Origin: Asterionellopsis glacialis
Taxonomy: Eukaryota; Bacillariophyta; Plagiogrammaphyceae; Rhaphoneidales; Asterionellopsidaceae
Direction: 5' to 3'
NCBI GenBank assembly: GCA_014885115.2
Contig: WKLE02001072.1
Location: 30,233-45,981 of the forward strand
Length of the DNA stretch: 15,749 bases
This document shows positions 1 through 8,028 of this stretch, in pieces; position 1 is the first letter of the stretch, and the number at the start of each line of letters is the position of its first letter. The position numbers and the translations under genes are program-made. Under the pieces are notes generated by a model, which was not told the DNA's origin, searched no databases, and saw nothing but the letters and a program-made list of their open reading frames with translations.

Positions 1-1414
1 CCTTCTCTGTTCTCCATCTTGGCGTTTCCGCACCATCAGAAATTTCTGAGATCATAGTCCAAATCAATCCAACGGAAGGCTCACAATCTTGTTCGGGAAG
101 ATTGACAGAAACAGTTGCCATTTCACCTACCAAACTCACATTTGTAATTTTGGCAGTCTGAGATAGTAGTCGGCAGAAATCGCCGTGGCTCTTTAGGATT
201 GACTCAAATCTTTCTACTGAACACCATCTTGACTGATTTGCTGTGCTGTTCAGTGCAAACGCATGCATAATATCGCCTTCGTGGAGCGAATTCAATTGTT
301 CTTGAACAATCTCCTCTGGCCCGCATTGTGGCACCACAATAGCGGACGTCGGTGCATCTTTGATTTGCTCCTCCAACGGAAGTAGGCGGTCCTTCGTACT
401 CCCAGTCTCTTCACCTGATTTTGCTAACACCACAGCATGGTCAATAGTTAACAGTAGATCTGTACCAAAATGTCCAAAGTGACCTTGAAGTGAGGGATGA
501 ATAACCTCAGCAAGGGCCTCCGATGATTCAACCACACGAGGCCCAGATCGGTTGACAAGGTAATTTCCATCTATGATAAAGACGCGTCCATTGGTAATCA
601 TCTTGAGTTGATTGATTTTCCCTGGCCCCCATGACCGTGTCAACTCTGTCGCAGCGCGAGTCAGACCAAAGCCACACAACGCGAACACCACAACGTCCGG
701 TTTGGAATCTAGAAGAGATTGGAACGATATCGTTGGAGTGGCTCCACCAGGTGGAGGACAATGGAGTGGAGTACCTCCTGCAACATCAACGAGCTCTGGA
801 ATCCAATATCCACAGCCCATGATCGGGTCGCACCATTCAAGTAATGCCACTCGTGGTTTTTTGTTTACATTGCCACCCGAAAGAGCTTCTGCTGTCAACT
901 TCCGAACTCGGTCCATCCGTTTTACTAAAGTTTCCTTTAGAGTCTGTCCCCGTTCGGGATAGCCCATTGCATTGGCAATAGTTGTGACATCATCCAGACA
1001 ATCTTGCAACGTCGAAGGCTTCACAATGACCTGAGGTATTTGAGAACATGCCTCCGAACTCTTCATTTCATTTGGAGTTATGGCACAAACACGACAATGG
1101 TCTTGTGCGATGATAAGGTCAGGCTTTAGGTCAGATATAATAGCATCATCTAGCTTATAAACTGGCTCTCCTGCAGCTGAATGGGCTCGAACAGCTGCAT
1201 CGATATCTGAAGAACATGCGTCGACGTCAAGACGTGGGCGACTAATGCATGGAATAGATAAACATAAAGGAGGATAATCACATTCATGCGACCGACCAAC
1301 TACTGCCGATCCAAGACCAAGACGAAATAGAGTTTCTGTTGAGGCACCAAGCAAACTTACTACCCGTTTCGGTGCCCCGTCTTCTTTGCTGGGTGCTTCA
1401 CCGTTATGCGCCAT
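1..1414 (-). CDS. BtuF-like cobalamin/metal-binding protein with extra C-terminal domain (3' end outside window)
   Basis: An open minus-strand frame gives 471 codons with no stop before the window edge. Residues 17-49 (RVVSLLGASTETLF, then SHECDYP), 98-111 (PDLIIAQDHCRVCA) and 192-214 (LEWCDP, then WIPELVDVAGG) match the helical-backbone substrate-binding fold of the BtuF/Peripla_BP_2 family. They are closest to the cytoplasmic bacterial 'cobalamin-binding protein' subgroup, which keeps the QDxCxVC motif. Residues 277-307 (RVFIIDGN...VIHP) close that domain. Bacterial relatives bind vitamin B12 or a metal chelate; the ligand here is inferred. Residues about 340-471 are extra and resemble an NTF2-like fold, possibly DUF4864 (tentative). 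There is no signal peptide, so a cytosolic location is likely. An in-frame TGA lies 39 bases upstream of the ATG and no other ATG lies between, which fixes this start. No intron is seen. The bacterial look suggests ancient transfer (inference). It is divergent from the gene at 2338. Confidence 0.85.
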   Translation of the reverse strand, partial: MAHNGEAPSKEDGAPKRVVSLLGASTETLFRLGLGSAVVGRSHECDYPPLCLSIPCISRPRLDVDACSSDIDAAVRAHSAAGEPVYKLDDAIISDLKPDLIIAQDHCRVCAITPNEMKSSEACSQIPQVIVKPSTLQDCLDDVTTIANAMGYPERGQTLKETLVKRMDRVRKLTAEALSGGNVNKKPRVALLEWCDPIMGCGYWIPELVDVAGGTPLHCPPPGGATPTISFQSLLDSKPDVVVFALCGFGLTRAATELTRSWGPGKINQLKMITNGRVFIIDGNYLVNRSGPRVVESSEALAEVIHPSLQGHFGHFGTDLLLTIDHAVVLAKSGEETGSTKDRLLPLEEQIKDAPTSAIVVPQCGPEEIVQEQLNSLHEGDIMHAFALNSTANQSRWCSVERFESILKSHGDFCRLLSQTAKITNVSLVGEMATVSVNLPEQDCEPSVGLIWTMISEISDGAETPRWRTEK

Positions 1415-1613
1415 CCTTACTGTTAACTTTTCTCGATTTCCTGATAATAATCATTTTTCGTTGATAAGGATGAGATGATGCTTCGATCTGTGTCATTACT
1501 ATTTTTTGTGCGTTCTTCGATGCTCTGTCACGTGCTTCAAACGATCTACAAATTTTTTTTTTGGTCCTTCTTCCCACAAATAATAATGCTAAAAGTGTCA
1601 TAATCTGTATCAT
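1404..1613 (-). other. Overlapping upstream ORF (69 codons)
   Basis: An ATG at 1613 opens a 69-codon frame that ends 11 bases inside the downstream BtuF-like CDS, in a different frame. Its first residues are hydrophobic (MIQIMTLLALLFVG) and are followed by a Lys/Arg-rich tail. If the mRNA starts above 1613, this frame would act as an overlapping uORF that lowers translation of the main gene. I looked for a splice that would join the hydrophobic start to the main CDS as a signal peptide. The one plausible donor/acceptor pair I tried (GT near 1550, AG near 1440) creates a stop at the junction. Whether it is transcribed is unknown. Confidence 0.3.
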
Positions 1614-2337
1614 CCAATAAAAAGAGAGGGTGCTTTACTACTGCTTCTACAATGATGGCATTCTACAAATAAGTTCATAATACTGACTGTACCTGGGACA
1701 GAACCTGGTACCTGTATGTCCTATTATATGGGACTTGTTCGTAGGACCCTACCCAGGTACCTGTGACAGGTAAATTGTATTGTCAACGAGGCAGCACAGT
1801 ACATGTACCTTTTACATGGGGACCGGTACATTGCAGAATAACCTGACGAACCACATGATTGATTTTCTCGTATGAAATAGCTATTGTGCGTTTCCTCCAA
1901 TATAACATGTCAACAATAGATATTTCTACGGATATTAATTGATCTGGATATTTTAGTATGTGTATATAGAGTACGTATACTTTTGATCAATCATGAAGTT
2001 TACAGATACCAAAAAAAAGTATTCATCATTATAAGTTTTGAAGCTGAATAATTCAGAAGTATCGAACTTAGAAATTTACTTAACAATAGGTTTCTGCACT
2101 ATAGAAGGTATGTTACAAAATAATTAGTTACCTTGACCTATATTACCCATATTTATTTAGGATTGGAAATATTCAAGTCTATGCGAAAAAATTATTGAAA
2201 GGAATATTTAGGGAAGAGTCCTAGTCTCAAATTTTTTTGAAAAACAGACTAAAAATTCAGTACTTCTTTCTTTGTTTTTTTTTTTCAATTTTTTTTATTT
2301 TGAAGTTACAAACATCCCAATAAAATCTCATCGCACC
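1415..2337. other. Divergent intergenic region, AT-rich
   Basis: This is the shared upstream region of the BtuF-like gene (minus) and the Cys-cluster repeat gene (plus). Apart from the uORF at 1404-1613 I see no supportable coding sequence. It holds the GGTACC-rich structured block at 1689-1808. From about 1860 to 2337 it is very AT-rich, ending in long T tracts (2274-2300) just before the plus-strand ATG. No clear TATA box could be assigned to either gene. Confidence 0.5.
1689..1808. repeat. GGTACC-rich block with inverted repeats
   Basis: A 9-bp perfect inverted repeat has arms GTACCTGGG (1689-1697) and CCCAGGTAC (1752-1760). Within or beside it are a second GGTACCTGT word, the small inverted repeat GTAGG-AC-CCTAC (1741-1752) and the perfect palindrome GTACATGTAC (1799-1808). 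Part of the block (1758-1783) recurs at 9103-9134 with the same word order: GTACCTGTG, TAAATTG, TATTGT. This looks like a short dispersed repeat, perhaps a remnant of a small non-autonomous mobile element (inference). No target-site duplication was identified. Confidence 0.45.
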
Positions 2338-5300
2338 ATGTCATCCGCTGTTTCATCAAACCCGCTGTCACACCGCTCCTTGAAGAAGATTTCCAAATTC
2401 AGAACGAAGAAGAAATCCTCAACAGATGTTATGTTGCGGCAGAAAGCAAAATATGACCTTAATGAAGAAGATATTCGGATTATTCATGACATCGGAGAAA
2501 AGGAATATGTGAAACCAAAGAATACGCTAGAAACCCTATCAGAAACAGAGTCAGATACAGGGTCAGATAGTTATGTAAGCAGTCACGATGGCAGCACTAC
2601 AGACGAGTCCTTCGCTTTTACAGATGATTTAACGGTAGTGGACTATGCATGGTACGATTGTAGTGGCAATGGCAAAAACCAGAAGCGTAAGGATTCTAGC
2701 TCATGGTACTCTTCACGGACACCAAGATCCATTGTGGGAGATGCTGAAGATAGTTCTGTTGGAGACGTTCCATCGAGTTATTCGACTGAATATCTTTGTA
2801 GGAGCCGTCGGTACAGAAGCAACGAACTAAAATCACAAAACAAGAAATGTAACTCTCCTTCAGTCCACAACAAGAGCTCATTTGAGGAATCAGTCCCAGC
2901 TCTTTCCGAAGCATCTCTCTCTATTCACTCTTATGTGACCGGAGATTCTCAAAAATCTGCTACCGAAGACCGGCACTCCAGATACAAGGATGATGACCGA
3001 TATTCGATAGTACCCGAATCTGAAATTGCTGCTACTACAGCTGCGGGAAAATCATGCTGTTACATCTGTTGTCCTTTTGATAATGATGATGTACTAATTG
3101 ATGAAGATGGCTTGAGCTATTATTCTGAACAACGCAGATTTCAAACTTCTGTCATTTCCGGCCAAGAGAATAATCTTCCACCAACCAAAAGTGGATGGGC
3201 TTGTTTCACTTGTGGGAACAACGATCAAGTTTTGCAACAAACGCAAACATTTGACAGGGATGCGGATAGCTTTTATTCTAAACAAACAGGACATCAAAAC
3301 TCTGTCATTTCATGCAATGAAGAAAGTACCACTGCAAATTCTCCTTGTTGCGGTTGTTTCACGTGTGGGGGCGACGATCCTGTATGGGATGCGGAGAGCT
3401 TATATTCTAAACAAACAGGATATCAAAACTCCGTAATTTCACGCAATGAAAAAAGTTCCACTGCAAATTCTCCTTGTTGCGGTTGTTTCACGTGTGGGGG
3501 CGACGACCCTGTATTGCATGATGTCAGAGACACTGATAGCTACTATTCCGATCAAATGTGTGATCAAGATACAGGCGTGGAAGTAGGCTTTGACAGTGAT
3601 TATGATAGCCAACATTCTGGAAGAAAAACTTATCAAAGTTCCATTGCTAGTTTCCATTCTGATTCTAGAGATCGTCTCGTGGATGAAGGCTCTGAAACAG
3701 ATAGTGACAGCCGTCGATCGGGAAGTTATCAAGGTTCAATTGTTTCGAATGATACTCAAACATTCGACAGAGACGCTGCTAGCTATCATTCGCATGAAAA
3801 CAACAAGGAGAGAAAGGTGATAGAAGATGCTAACTCTTGTCCGATGTCTGGGGACTCTCAATCAACCGAAGATTTTCCCAGGTCCAACTCCATATCGAAA
3901 GGTAATGTGAATGAAAACTGTGAAGAAGATGGTGACAGCTATCGATCGGGAAGTTCTCATGGTTCCATGCTTTCACATAAGGATAAAAGCACCACTGAAG
4001 ATGCTACAGGTTGTGCATGTTTCGGGTGTGGGAATGATAATTCTACGTTGGAAGATGCCCAAACATTCGATAGAGACGCTGCTAGCTACCATTCAGATCA
4101 AAACAATAGGAAATCAACGATGGCAGGTGAACGCTCTGGCTTGGTCCGTTCTAGTTTTGATGGTGCTGAAGATGGGGATATATCTAGGAATAATTCCATA
4201 TTGCCTGAAGACCAAAAACGCGCAACTACAGCTGAAGAAGATCATCCTCGTTCATGTTTTAGCGGTTGCCACAGTGATCCTATACCAAAGGAATCATCTA
4301 AAGTCAGCGAAGATGGTCGAGGTTGTCATTCTGAAAAAGATACAATGGCAACACCAACGGTCGTTGCTCAAGTTTCCAAAGATTCTCATAGGAAACGAAA
4401 CAAATCAAAAATAAAATCTAACATTAAACGCAAGAAATTCAGAGATTTGAAAAGCCTTGTGGATGATGAGTTGGATGACGATGACGATGACGATCTAAGT
4501 TTCCCCCGTGATATTGGCATTCGTGATAGCAACAAGCGTATCCATGCGTTTGAACGAAAGAGGTCCAATCAATCCAACAAAGAAGGTCGTGATCCGGTAA
4601 TTGATACCCGCATAGAAAACGACATAGCCATTGAAGACGAACCAATGAGTTGCGGCTTTGCATGCGGTGAAAAGAGCCGAGCTTCAGACAAAAATACAAT
4701 ACATAGTGTAGAGACAAGCGACGAACTTGGGGGAAAATCATCTGAAAGTGATAATAAAGCTTTCCAATTTCGAAATAGGATACATCGTTCAAGATCTAAA
4801 GATTTAATTTTGGCAAACAGGAAAAACCATTCAGGCTCATCTGTTGAAAGTACTAAGCTAGAAGATGAAGGTGCCCCCTTCGATGAAAAGGCAAGAGGAG
4901 GTCAAAAGGCAGGAAAGACCATCAAGTCTTGGACAGGACCAAAGGAACTTCCCTTCGATGAAATTTCTGACATTGGCACAACGCAGAATATGAAGCCTTC
5001 GTCACTTTCTTCTGTTCCAACCCTAAAAGAGAAATCCAACACACCGCCAAACACTTCAACGTTCACCAAGGACAATAAAGTGCCATCAACCGACATTGGC
5101 ACATCGAAGAAAAAGAAAGGTTCTTCGTCTTCCAAACGCAACACTTCCATGCCTCCCATCAAGGAAAGAGCCAAGGTACAGCCACAAACATCAAAACCTA
5201 CCGAGGAGAAAACATCTTTTTCTTTCTTCAGTATGTTTGACATTTTCAGTATCACCGTAGAGAGCCAAGAGAGTGATGCTACTGTCGTCACAAACGAAAC

Positions 5301-5598
5301 TCTTCCTGAAAGTGTAAGCCGTTATCATGACGATTACTCTGCTGCTATGCATGATTTAGTGTTTGGAAGCCCTTCCAATACAGATCCATGGTGGTGGTGT
5401 TGCTGTCCCAACACAACTGTTGATACATCCGTTGCGATAACACCCAAGGACGACAAGAAGGATGAAATCGATCCCATTTTGAATACCACAGTTGAGACAG
5501 GCGCGGAGAAGGGCATTGCGTCGGCTACTAGGAAAACTGGCAAGCGCAAGAAGAAGAACAAGAAAAGGAACAGGTCGCCCAAGGTTGCACTCAATTAA
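2338..5598 (+). CDS. Large Ser/Asp-rich protein with repeated cysteine clusters, function unknown
   Basis: The frame gives 1086 residues and no intron. I chose the ATG at 2338 because the frame upstream offers only a TTG and a T-tract, and CACCATG is a good context. I do not recognise a family. There is no signal peptide or membrane segment, and most of it should be disordered. Short Cys clusters recur: CCYICC (240-245), ACFTCG (288-293), CCGCFTCGGDD (337-347 and 380-390), CACFGC (559-564), CFSGC (640-644), CGFAC (772-776) and WWWCCC (1018-1023). Between them the motif QTFDRDA recurs at about 303, 474 and 575, followed by Ser/Tyr/His-rich SYHS-type stretches. Residues near 720 form a poly-Asp run, and both ends carry Lys/Arg clusters (KKISKFRTKKK; KRKKKNKKRNR) that could be nuclear or nucleic-acid-binding signals. 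The clusters could bind metal or be lipidated; neither is shown. It is convergent with the S1 gene. Confidence 0.85.
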   Translation: MSSAVSSNPLSHRSLKKISKFRTKKKSSTDVMLRQKAKYDLNEEDIRIIHDIGEKEYVKPKNTLETLSETESDTGSDSYVSSHDGSTTDESFAFTDDLTVVDYAWYDCSGNGKNQKRKDSSSWYSSRTPRSIVGDAEDSSVGDVPSSYSTEYLCRSRRYRSNELKSQNKKCNSPSVHNKSSFEESVPALSEASLSIHSYVTGDSQKSATEDRHSRYKDDDRYSIVPESEIAATTAAGKSCCYICCPFDNDDVLIDEDGLSYYSEQRRFQTSVISGQENNLPPTKSGWACFTCGNNDQVLQQTQTFDRDADSFYSKQTGHQNSVISCNEESTTANSPCCGCFTCGGDDPVWDAESLYSKQTGYQNSVISRNEKSSTANSPCCGCFTCGGDDPVLHDVRDTDSYYSDQMCDQDTGVEVGFDSDYDSQHSGRKTYQSSIASFHSDSRDRLVDEGSETDSDSRRSGSYQGSIVSNDTQTFDRDAASYHSHENNKERKVIEDANSCPMSGDSQSTEDFPRSNSISKGNVNENCEEDGDSYRSGSSHGSMLSHKDKSTTEDATGCACFGCGNDNSTLEDAQTFDRDAASYHSDQNNRKSTMAGERSGLVRSSFDGAEDGDISRNNSILPEDQKRATTAEEDHPRSCFSGCHSDPIPKESSKVSEDGRGCHSEKDTMATPTVVAQVSKDSHRKRNKSKIKSNIKRKKFRDLKSLVDDELDDDDDDDLSFPRDIGIRDSNKRIHAFERKRSNQSNKEGRDPVIDTRIENDIAIEDEPMSCGFACGEKSRASDKNTIHSVETSDELGGKSSESDNKAFQFRNRIHRSRSKDLILANRKNHSGSSVESTKLEDEGAPFDEKARGGQKAGKTIKSWTGPKELPFDEISDIGTTQNMKPSSLSSVPTLKEKSNTPPNTSTFTKDNKVPSTDIGTSKKKKGSSSSKRNTSMPPIKERAKVQPQTSKPTEEKTSFSFFSMFDIFSITVESQESDATVVTNETLPESVSRYHDDYSAAMHDLVFGSPSNTDPWWWCCCPNTTVDTSVAITPKDDKKDEIDPILNTTVETGAEKGIASATRKTGKRKKKNKKRNRSPKVALN
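3259..3516 (+). repeat. 129-bp in-frame tandem duplication
   Basis: Two adjacent copies (3259-3387 and 3388-3516) each encode 43 residues. Each begins DADS or DAES, contains YSKQTG, QNSVIS and TANS, and ends in CCGCFTCGGDDPV. The DNA copies differ at only a modest number of positions, and the stretch coding the Cys cluster is almost identical, so the duplication is recent or kept homogeneous. A degraded third unit (DTDSYYSDQ) follows. The period is an exact multiple of three, so the frame is kept. Confidence 0.85.
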
Positions 5599-5932
5599 AG
5601 ACGCACTTTCTGTCTCCTGCACTGTCGAACCTTTCCACTTTTGATTATACGCCTTTGTTCACCGCAACGATTCACTCTGCTCCGATGAGTAGACAACATT
5701 GGCAACCTATTCGTACTGACAGCAGTACACCAAGGTTGTGCACACGAAACATTCTTAAGACATACACTGCATACTAAGCATTTCTAAAGATACATTCTAC
5801 AGATTTGCTGCACGATGAGCTTGTTCAGAAGTGATTCGTGCCTTCTTGCTATAATTTATAATATTTTTACAAAATAACTTATTTCACTTTATCCTTGCAT
5901 ACTGTTTATAGTTTTTGGCTTGCCTCCCTAGC
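5599..5932. other. Convergent 3' intergenic region
   Basis: This 334-bp spacer lies between two tail-to-tail genes. It becomes AT-rich from about 5845 (TATAATTTATAATATTTTTAC), where both 3' UTRs probably end. I see no gene, RNA or repeat in it. Confidence 0.5.
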
Positions 5933-7264
5933 CTAGTAGATAACTTCTCTGCGTGGACCAGGAAGATCTTTGGGTCTGTTGGCTGTTAATTTGATACGGT
6001 TTTTTTCCATATCAACGTCAGATACCCAAACACGGACACGATCACCAACATTCATGAAGGCTTTAGGCTTTTCCCCAATATGATCGGCAAATTGGGGATG
6101 ATCCATAAAGTGTAAAAATCCATCAACAACCGCCCCCAATTCCACAAAGGCTCCATAATCTGTTACACGACGAATTTCACCCCATAATTCATCATCCACA
6201 TCTAAATCATCAAGAGGGATGCGATCTTCGCCATCTTCTTCGTCATTTGATTTCTTTGTTGCTTCCCTTTGTAACGTTTCTTCTGAAAGCATGGTAAGAT
6301 GCAACTTCTTTAATTCAGGATTTTTGGATCGGACTTTGACCGATACTTCATCACCTGGTGACATGATTTGACGGGGATGTTCTACAAAGACTGTATCTGA
6401 CATTTGAGAAACATGCAACAAGCCATCGCATTCTGTGCCAACGTCAATATAGGCACCAAAGTTTGTTAAGGATATAACAGTACCTGTCAAATCCATGCCG
6501 TCTGTCAATGCTGTTAATGGTGTTCGTTCATCAAATGGGATAGACCGTTTCACACGAGACGCCCGTTTCTTATCTTGTTGTGACTTTTTATACGACATCA
6601 TAAGTCCTATATCAAAAGGATAATAGGATTACCATTAAAAGAGAGATAGAAATAACGAGGGGACGATCGATATCCGATGAAAAAGACAGAGGTTAGACCA
6701 CTAAATCTGGTTAGGGGGGAATCAACTATCAATCTTTCCAATTCTGGATTTTTTTTTGGGGCATACAAAATTTCAACTCTTTGACGTAAATAAAAATCAA
6801 AGTACTGAAGAACACCAAGACTTACTTCGTTTCTTGACATCTGCTGGTTCACGTTTTTTCTTATTGGCAATAGCACGTTCTTGTGCTTCCTTACGAATGC
6901 GTGCTTTCACTTTAGGACTTAGTGAATGCCATCTAGAATTTTGTTTCCAAGGTAAATTGCGATCATTTTTCTCTACTTCAAAATTATCTTTATTGTCATC
7001 GCCAGCATCATACGCATTGAGATCAAAATCATCGTCATCCGAAAATAACACAACATCTTCCGCAGAATCCTCCTTGGCCTTGATTGTGCTGAAGAGACCA
7101 CCATGACGATAGGCATTTTGTTCAGTCATTTTCGTTGCTGTGTAACTACCAACACCACCGATTGTAAAGGCTTCCACAATTGGTGTAGCCATCATCGTTG
7201 CAAACGCAACAACCGCAAGGTATGCCAAGATGGTTTGTTTCGTTGAAATACTACTGGCTGTCAT
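5933..7264 (-). CDS. Plastid-targeted protein with two S1 RNA-binding domains (two exons)
   Basis: CDS is the join of 7264-6826 and 6606-5933, 370 residues. Residues 1-32 form a signal peptide (hydrophobic ILAYLAVVAFATMM, then PIVEA). The predicted cleavage A32|F33 leaves Phe at +1, the mark of bipartite plastid presequences in diatoms and other red-lineage secondary algae. Residues about 60-95 are acidic (SDDDDFDLNAYDAGDD); about 110-167 are Lys/Arg-rich. Two S1 (OB-fold) domains follow at about 184-252 (TNFGAYIDVG, DGLLHVSQ) and 285-357 (TDYGAFVELG, DGFLHFMDH), joined by an acidic linker. S1 repeats bind RNA in ribosomal protein S1 and related factors, so a role in plastid translation or RNA handling is likely; the exact role is not shown. 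Exon 1 carries only the targeting and linker regions, exon 2 both S1 domains. The open frame continues upstream of 7264, but the ATG there starts a textbook presequence. Confidence 0.85.
6607..6825 (-). other. Intron of the S1-domain gene
   Basis: The donor GTAAGT begins at 6825 and the acceptor ATATAG ends at 6607, after a T-rich stretch. Length is 219 bp. The join is phase 1 (A|GA, Arg147) and runs directly into MMSYKK of the S1 exon. Read through, exon 1 stops 29 bases past the donor. Confidence 0.8.
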
Positions 7265-7561
7265 GATTGGTGGAATGTACTTTTCTCTGATTAAATAGGT
7301 TAACAAATGTCGATTGACTAAAAAGTTCTGACCCCCGGCAAACACAAACAAAAGACAATTCTTTGAGTGATTCGCTGCTGTACAAAACACACACTTCCAA
7401 CAAGAACAGCAACAAGTGATGCTGAGTTTGTTGATGTGTGGATTAGAGTTGAGTGATGTGTTTTTTTGTTTTACCAGTGCGCAGTACGATACGATGGTTC
7501 TTGCTGCTGATGGGTGATGCGTTTTTTGTTCCGTGAAAAAACGATCATCGGTGGTCAGTGA

Positions 7562-7624
7562 GTGGCGTCTGGCCGCCACCGTTAAAGTTCGGATCCCTAC
7601 CACACCCACCTATCGGGATCGAAC
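7562..7624. repeat. Two adjacent GC-rich hairpins
   Basis: GTGGCG-TCTGGC-CGCCAC (7562-7579) is a perfect 6-bp stem with a 6-base loop. Seven bases further, GTTCGGATCCC (7587-7597) pairs with GGGATCGAAC (7615-7624) over 10 bp with one bulged G and a 17-base loop. They stand out from AT-rich surroundings about 300-360 bases upstream of the S1 gene start. They could be a structured 5' leader, a small RNA or a protein-binding dyad. Confidence 0.45.
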
Positions 7625-7982
7625 GGGTTCTCTGGGATGATTTTTCTCAGATTCCGGATTTTGTGTACAGGGTATCTTACACTCCAGCACAGTATTTTTA
7701 TTACTATACCAACCCCTTGCAACATGCAAAATTTCTAAACCATTTATTTCCAAGAAAATGACAGCAGCTTTACCATGAATACAACATTCATTAACAACAA
7801 AATGCCATTTCAAACTACCTAAAGATGCAACAAAAATGCACTGTCTAAATGATGTTGACATAAATTCTGCAATTATCACATAAAAGAAGTTGTCACTGCC
7901 AGTAGAACGTTGTTTAGCTTCTTTTTCTTGTTCCACCTAAATATATATTTTTCCAAATTCAATTACTCTGAATTCACTTATT

Positions 7983-8028
7983 ATTGAAAAAAATGTTTAC
8001 ACCACTCACCATTGAAAAAATGTTTACA
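7983..8028. repeat. Short direct repeat
   Basis: ATTGAAAAAAATGTTTACA (7983-8001) recurs as ATTGAAAAAATGTTTACA (8011-8028), 28 bases apart and differing by one A in the A tract. Function unknown; it may be a local slippage or insertion footprint. Confidence 0.6.

Noticed and set aside
2272..2337. Longer start for the Cys-cluster protein (FFFFNFFYF...)
   Set aside because: It starts at TTG and translates a T tract. The first ATG, in good context, is at 2338.
3259..3516. CRISPR-like or mobile repeat array
   Set aside because: The repeats are in-frame protein-coding duplications with no spacers, in a eukaryotic gene.
2338..5598. Silaffin-like or other silica-associated protein, because of Ser and Lys richness
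   Set aside because: There is no signal peptide, and the Lys clusters lack the regular spacing of pentalysine clusters. Composition alone is not enough.
7265..7609. 5' extension of the S1 gene first exon
   Set aside because: The frame is open by chance. The ATG at 7264 begins a textbook signal peptide with an A|F cleavage, and an extension would bury it.
7540..7650. tRNA-like stretch (GGTGGTCAGTG, AGTTCGGATCC, GATCGAAC) on either strand
   Set aside because: No 5-bp T stem forms around the TTCGGAT or TTCGATC loops, the invariant A58 is wrong in the first, and no acceptor stem closes. The pairing is better explained as two simple hairpins.
7610..7936. Minus-strand 108-codon frame
   Set aside because: No recognisable domain, no neighbouring exon, and similar short frames are expected in AT-rich spacer.
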